Assembly (NCBI GenBank): GCA_037501455.1
Contig: CM074857.1
Location: forward strand, 111,695,501-111,759,500
Direction: 5' to 3'
Length of the DNA: 64,000 nt
Source: Lantana camara
Taxonomy: Eukaryota; Streptophyta; Magnoliopsida; Lamiales; Verbenaceae
In this document: positions 60,634 through 64,000 of the stretch, piece by piece
Layout: each line of letters starts with the position of its first letter
Numbering within the stretch: the first letter of the stretch is position 1
Translations under genes and position numbers: made by a program
The notes under the pieces: model-generated
What the model saw: the letters and a program-made list of their open reading frames with translations, nothing else
Database searches by the model: none
Told to the model about the DNA's origin: nothing

Positions 60634-61087
60634 TAATATATATTATATATATTATGCTTAATTGTTTTTTTTTCTTTTAAGTTTTACGTTTATAATTTTT
60701 CAATTTCTCTCTTCACACTTGGAATTTCCTTTTAAGTTTTACGTTTGTAATTGTGTTTTGTTACTTATCCAATTGTGAGCTAGATGTTAAAACTAATGAA
60801 TTAGGTTTAGTGTATTTTTACTTTGAATTTTTAATGTGTTGGAATGATTGGAAATGGAGCCGTTTTTGACAAAAAAATCACGTAAAATTTGATGAGAAAA
60901 AGCTAAATTAAAATTAAAAAAAATAAAATAAAATCGGGTACCCGAACCCGAAATAATCGGATACCCGATATTTTCGGGTACCCGATTATTTCAGGTTGGG
61001 TTCGGGTAGTAAAAATAGCTACCCGAAATTTCAGATACCCGACCCGATTAACCCGAAACCCGAAAACCCGCCCGACGCCCACCCCTA
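60387..61087. mobile_element. hAT-type MITE with 8-bp target duplication
   Basis: The ends TAGGGGTGGGCG and CGCCCACCCCTA are inverted repeats. Flanks are TTCACATG (60379-60386 and 61088-61095), the 8-bp duplication of hAT elements. Both arms are full of CGGGTA / TACCCG units (TCGGGTATCGGGTACC, TCGGGTTTCGGGTA). The centre holds a TA microsatellite (about 60590-60650). Non-coding. Confidence 0.9.
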
Positions 61088-61095
61088 TTCACATG

Positions 61096-62065
61096 GATAC
61101 TAGACTTGACTTAGTTTTCAATTGGGAGGGAGGACGCGCAAAATGGTGGCTTTAGCCTGTACATAAAGATGCGTCTTTTCTGATTAAATGTAAAAAATTG
61201 TGATTTTTTTATGCACCCTATATCTTGATAAAAAAAAAATCTTCACGATAAATGATGCTTAATGGGATTGCGAGGTTTCATCAACTTTGTATATTTGTTG
61301 TCATATAACTTCTTTGATGCTACGTTTCTTTCTTTGTACCAGAGTAATGTTTTCAAAAAATGAAATATGAAGACTTTTTCAAAAATAATATTTTTTTTAT
61401 TCCTGTTGCAAATAATGGTATCGGATTGGAGGGATTTAATATTTTGGTATTAATCGCGGAATTTACCCGCGACTCCGATTATTTTATTGTTATTTATTGC
61501 GGAGTCGCGGAGATCTCCTGCAACTCCAATATTTTATACTATTTTATTAGGAGTCGCGGAGATCTCCTGCAACTCCTAATTTTTTTAAATATTTTTTATG
61601 GAGTTGCATGATAAGCGAGACTCGTTGCTTTTCGTTTTTCCCTGGTTTATTATTTAATTATTTATATTTATATCATCAATTATTTGTTGTATTTTGAAGA
61701 CTTGTCTTTTCTTTACATCACTTTATTATATTCATGCATCTACATCTGACAGTAAATGAATAGTATTTGATGGTATATTGAGGTGACTACTCAACATTGC
61801 AGCTCAAATTGAATTATTGCATTTGAAAGTTGAGTGCATTATTGTATCTCATACATCTCTATTTATACATCTGTATATCGTTCACAGTCCATCCATCCGA
61901 AATATTTTTGAGTCCAAAACTCTTTCCTCAATTTTTCCTTCAGTCAAGTTTCGACATCCCAAGAACTTTCTTGAGTTAATTTTTACATTCCTGTTTGTTA
62001 ACTTGTTTTTTATGGGGGAAATTATATTGTCTCCAATAATTCCGTTTTTTATGATTTACCCCCAG
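61096..62065. other. Region before the MULE gene, with a short repeated hairpin motif
   Basis: About 970 bp with no convincing gene. GGAGTCGCGGAGATCTCCTG followed by CAACTCC occurs twice (about 61501-61528 and 61554-61582), with related CGCGACTCC and GGAGTTGC pieces nearby. The left terminus of the MULE that follows should lie here or further left, but I could not identify it. A weak acceptor (CCCCCAG at 62059-62065) precedes the first clear coding stretch. Confidence 0.4.
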
Positions 62066-64000
62066 TAGCATCAACGAGAATTTCACGTTCAATCTCTTTT
62101 GATGCTCTACTCCAGGAGGTTTATGGTCCAATTGGTCTGAACCGAGCGCGATACACAATTCAACAGTTATCGCCCTTCTATATCTCAAGGTCCCCGATAC
62201 CACTGGAAACAGTCATTGAAATAAATGACGATCGAGTATTGTGGTGTTACACAAATCCGGAGGCCCAACTTGAATCTTTTAAGGTTTTTGTTATCGTTGA
62301 ACCAATCCACACACAAAGATCCGTAGAGGTTAGTTGGAGTGAAGACATGCGAAGCTATATGGATTTGCTAAGCCAAGATATGTCTTCGGTCACCAGTGGG
62401 TTCGAAGTATTTGGTATCAATGACCCAAATCCATCATTCCAACAAAGCCACCATGGCGAGGCTTACGTAGAACCACAAGTTGCGGAGTTGGAGGACGAAT
62501 TACCAGATGAATCCCAATAAATGGATGATGTGCTGTCGGATCTAGAGATAGATGATGTGCCGAATGCCACTGCGAACGACACCGAAGAGGTTGTCGCTAC
62601 TGAGGATGTGTTGACACAGCCCCACACCGGAGATATGAATCCACAACTCCATGAAGCTTATCCGTTCTAATCCGCTACAGGATCTGAAATGAACGCCGAT
62701 TCTATGGATTTGCCATCTTGTAAATGGAGTCAATTTTACAATCCCAATGTTGGTAGATTAGCTCATGGGATGACATTCCAAAGCAAACTACATGCTCAAG
62801 CCTCCGTCAAGGACTACTCGGTTCGATGGGCGAAGCGAGAATTTTCTGTACAACTTAGTAAACCAACATTCTTCAAGGTTTACTGCAAGCACCGTGAGGC
62901 AACGGGTTGCCCATGGGCAGTGCGCGTCCAATTTAAAAAGTTATATGAAACTTGGGCGATAAGTGTATATAATGGGGATCATACTTGTGGTGACGACTAC
63001 ATCCGTAAGGATCATGATAATTTGGATACGAATTTTATTGTTGGGTTGTTGATTGGCCACGTCCGGACCAACTATGAGTACGTTGTTGCCGATGTCCAGC
63101 AGACCGTGAAGGATTTCTGCGGATACGAAATTGAGTATTCAAAGGCCTACCACAGTCTGCGACGTGCTAAGGAGCACTTGTACGGTACTTGGGAAAGCTC
63201 GGCTAGCAGTCTCCCGAACTTCATGGCTGCACTTCAAAAATGTAACCCAGGTTAACCCCAAATTTAATGTCCCATTTGTCCATGATTTACTCTGATTTAT
63301 AGTACACTATATTGTATTTTACTTTATCAATTAACATGCAGGGACCATAGTGGAGTGGCAACACCATCCACGTCGAGGAGGTAGGCCCGGAGTAGAGATG
63401 ATACATTTAATGTTTTGGGCCTTTAGACCTTGCATTGAAGGGTTCAAACATTGTCGGCCGGTCGTTTGTGTTGATGCCACCCATTTGTACACCAGATACA
63501 AACATAAGCTCATGATTGCTGTTTGTGTAGATGGCAATCAAACCATTCTTCCTCTCGCGTTTGCTTTGGTAGATGAGGAGTCTACTGGCACATGGGGTTG
63601 GTTTTTGAACTTATTGCGCCTACACATCATAGGAGACTCGCACGAGTTTGTGACCATAATTTTCGATCGCAATAAGGGCATAATTAGGGCCGTAAATGAA
63701 GGGTATGGGTCATTTAATGGTGAACAAGGATGTCACTGTTACTGCTTGAGGCACTTGTGTTCCAATATCAATTCCAAATTTAGAAAGCCACCACTGAAGG
63801 ATCTTTGCTGGGTTGCTGGTACGGCTTCCGATGAATTTTCATTCCAGCAGGCTTTTAATCGTATTCAGTCCATATGTCCTGAAGCTGCCACGTATCTGAT
63901 GGGTATAGAGCTGGAAAAATGGACGTTCTGTCATGATGGAGGCCGTCGATTTGGAACGACTACCACCAACCATGTGGAGGTATGCAACGGTGTGCTCAAG
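62066..64000 (+). pseudogene. MULE (MuDR-type) transposase, 3' end beyond the window
   Basis: One frame, read through two in-frame TAA codons (62518-62520 and 62668-62670), gives an N-terminal region (about 62066-62517, with GLNRARYTIQQLSPFYISR and YTNPEAQLESFKVFVIVEP), an acidic linker that contains both stops, and a MuDR DNA-binding domain (about 62755-62990, with FKVYCKHREATGCPWAVRV and GDHTC). After an intron at 63251-63341 comes the MULE transposase domain (VVCVDATHLYTRYKHKLMI, LPLAFALVDEES, FDRNKGI, NHVE). The catalytic acids fall at 63473-63475, 63665-63667 and 63977-63979. The first exon and the C-terminus are not seen. Unless the linker is spliced out, the stops make it a pseudogene. 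Confidence 0.85.

Overview
This window is nuclear DNA of a flowering plant, most likely a eudicot. It is almost entirely transposable elements, plus one recognisable host gene. The evidence is plant-type LTR retrotransposons primed by initiator-Met tRNA, PIF/Harbinger, MULE and hAT elements, intron-split genes with GT/AG borders, and a VQ-motif protein that closely resembles Arabidopsis HAIKU1. Coding sense changes from element to element and there is no operon structure.

Layout. Positions 1-16201 hold two nested Ty3/gypsy chromoviruses (Tekay/Del-like). An intact element (1989-11987, + strand, 2571-bp LTRs, 1523-aa gag-pol, TSD GAAGT) sits inside the gag-pol of an older minus-strand relative (1-1988 and 11988-16201; its 3' part lies left of the window). 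That outer element is in turn inserted in the 5' LTR of a non-coding, non-autonomous LTR element. I call this one element C: LTR pieces 16202-16970 and 20018-20235, internal region 20236-25320, 3' LTR 25321-29233. Element C also carries a 3-kb solo LTR (16971-20012, TSD TGTTT), an inverted LTR structure (21473-24791) and, in its 3' LTR, about 1 kb of foreign, organelle-like DNA (about 27260-28243). Positions 29644-32748 look like another LTR, split by a Mutator-like element with captured GC-rich sequence (30656-32237, TSD AATAATTAAC). A third Tekay-type solo LTR (32781-35422, TSD GTTTT) and two LTR halves in inverted order (35428-38057) follow.

The standout feature is at 38602-56318: two apparently identical 8854-bp PIF/Harbinger elements joined head to tail and sharing a single TAA between them. 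Each has the expected DDE transposase and Myb/SANT-like partner. Each also has three further genes: a second Myb/SANT-like protein, an unrecognised 205-aa two-exon gene on the opposite strand, and a GRF-zinc-finger protein with a C-terminal membrane segment. A five-gene Harbinger is far larger than the usual two-gene form.

The right end (56319-64000) holds a small inverted-repeat element abutting the Harbinger, the intronless IKU1-like VQ gene (57225-58175), a MULE-type MITE (59712-60310, 9-bp TSD), an hAT-type MITE (60387-61087, 8-bp TSD) and a MULE transposase gene with two in-frame stops that runs off the window.

The LTR families share three things: a U5/PBS module, a small AGTC...GACT hairpin near the presumed transcription start, and arrays of palindromes centred on CGGCCG. 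These shared cis modules suggest that the non-coding LTR elements use the machinery of the Tekay elements. All boundaries and comparisons were made by eye.
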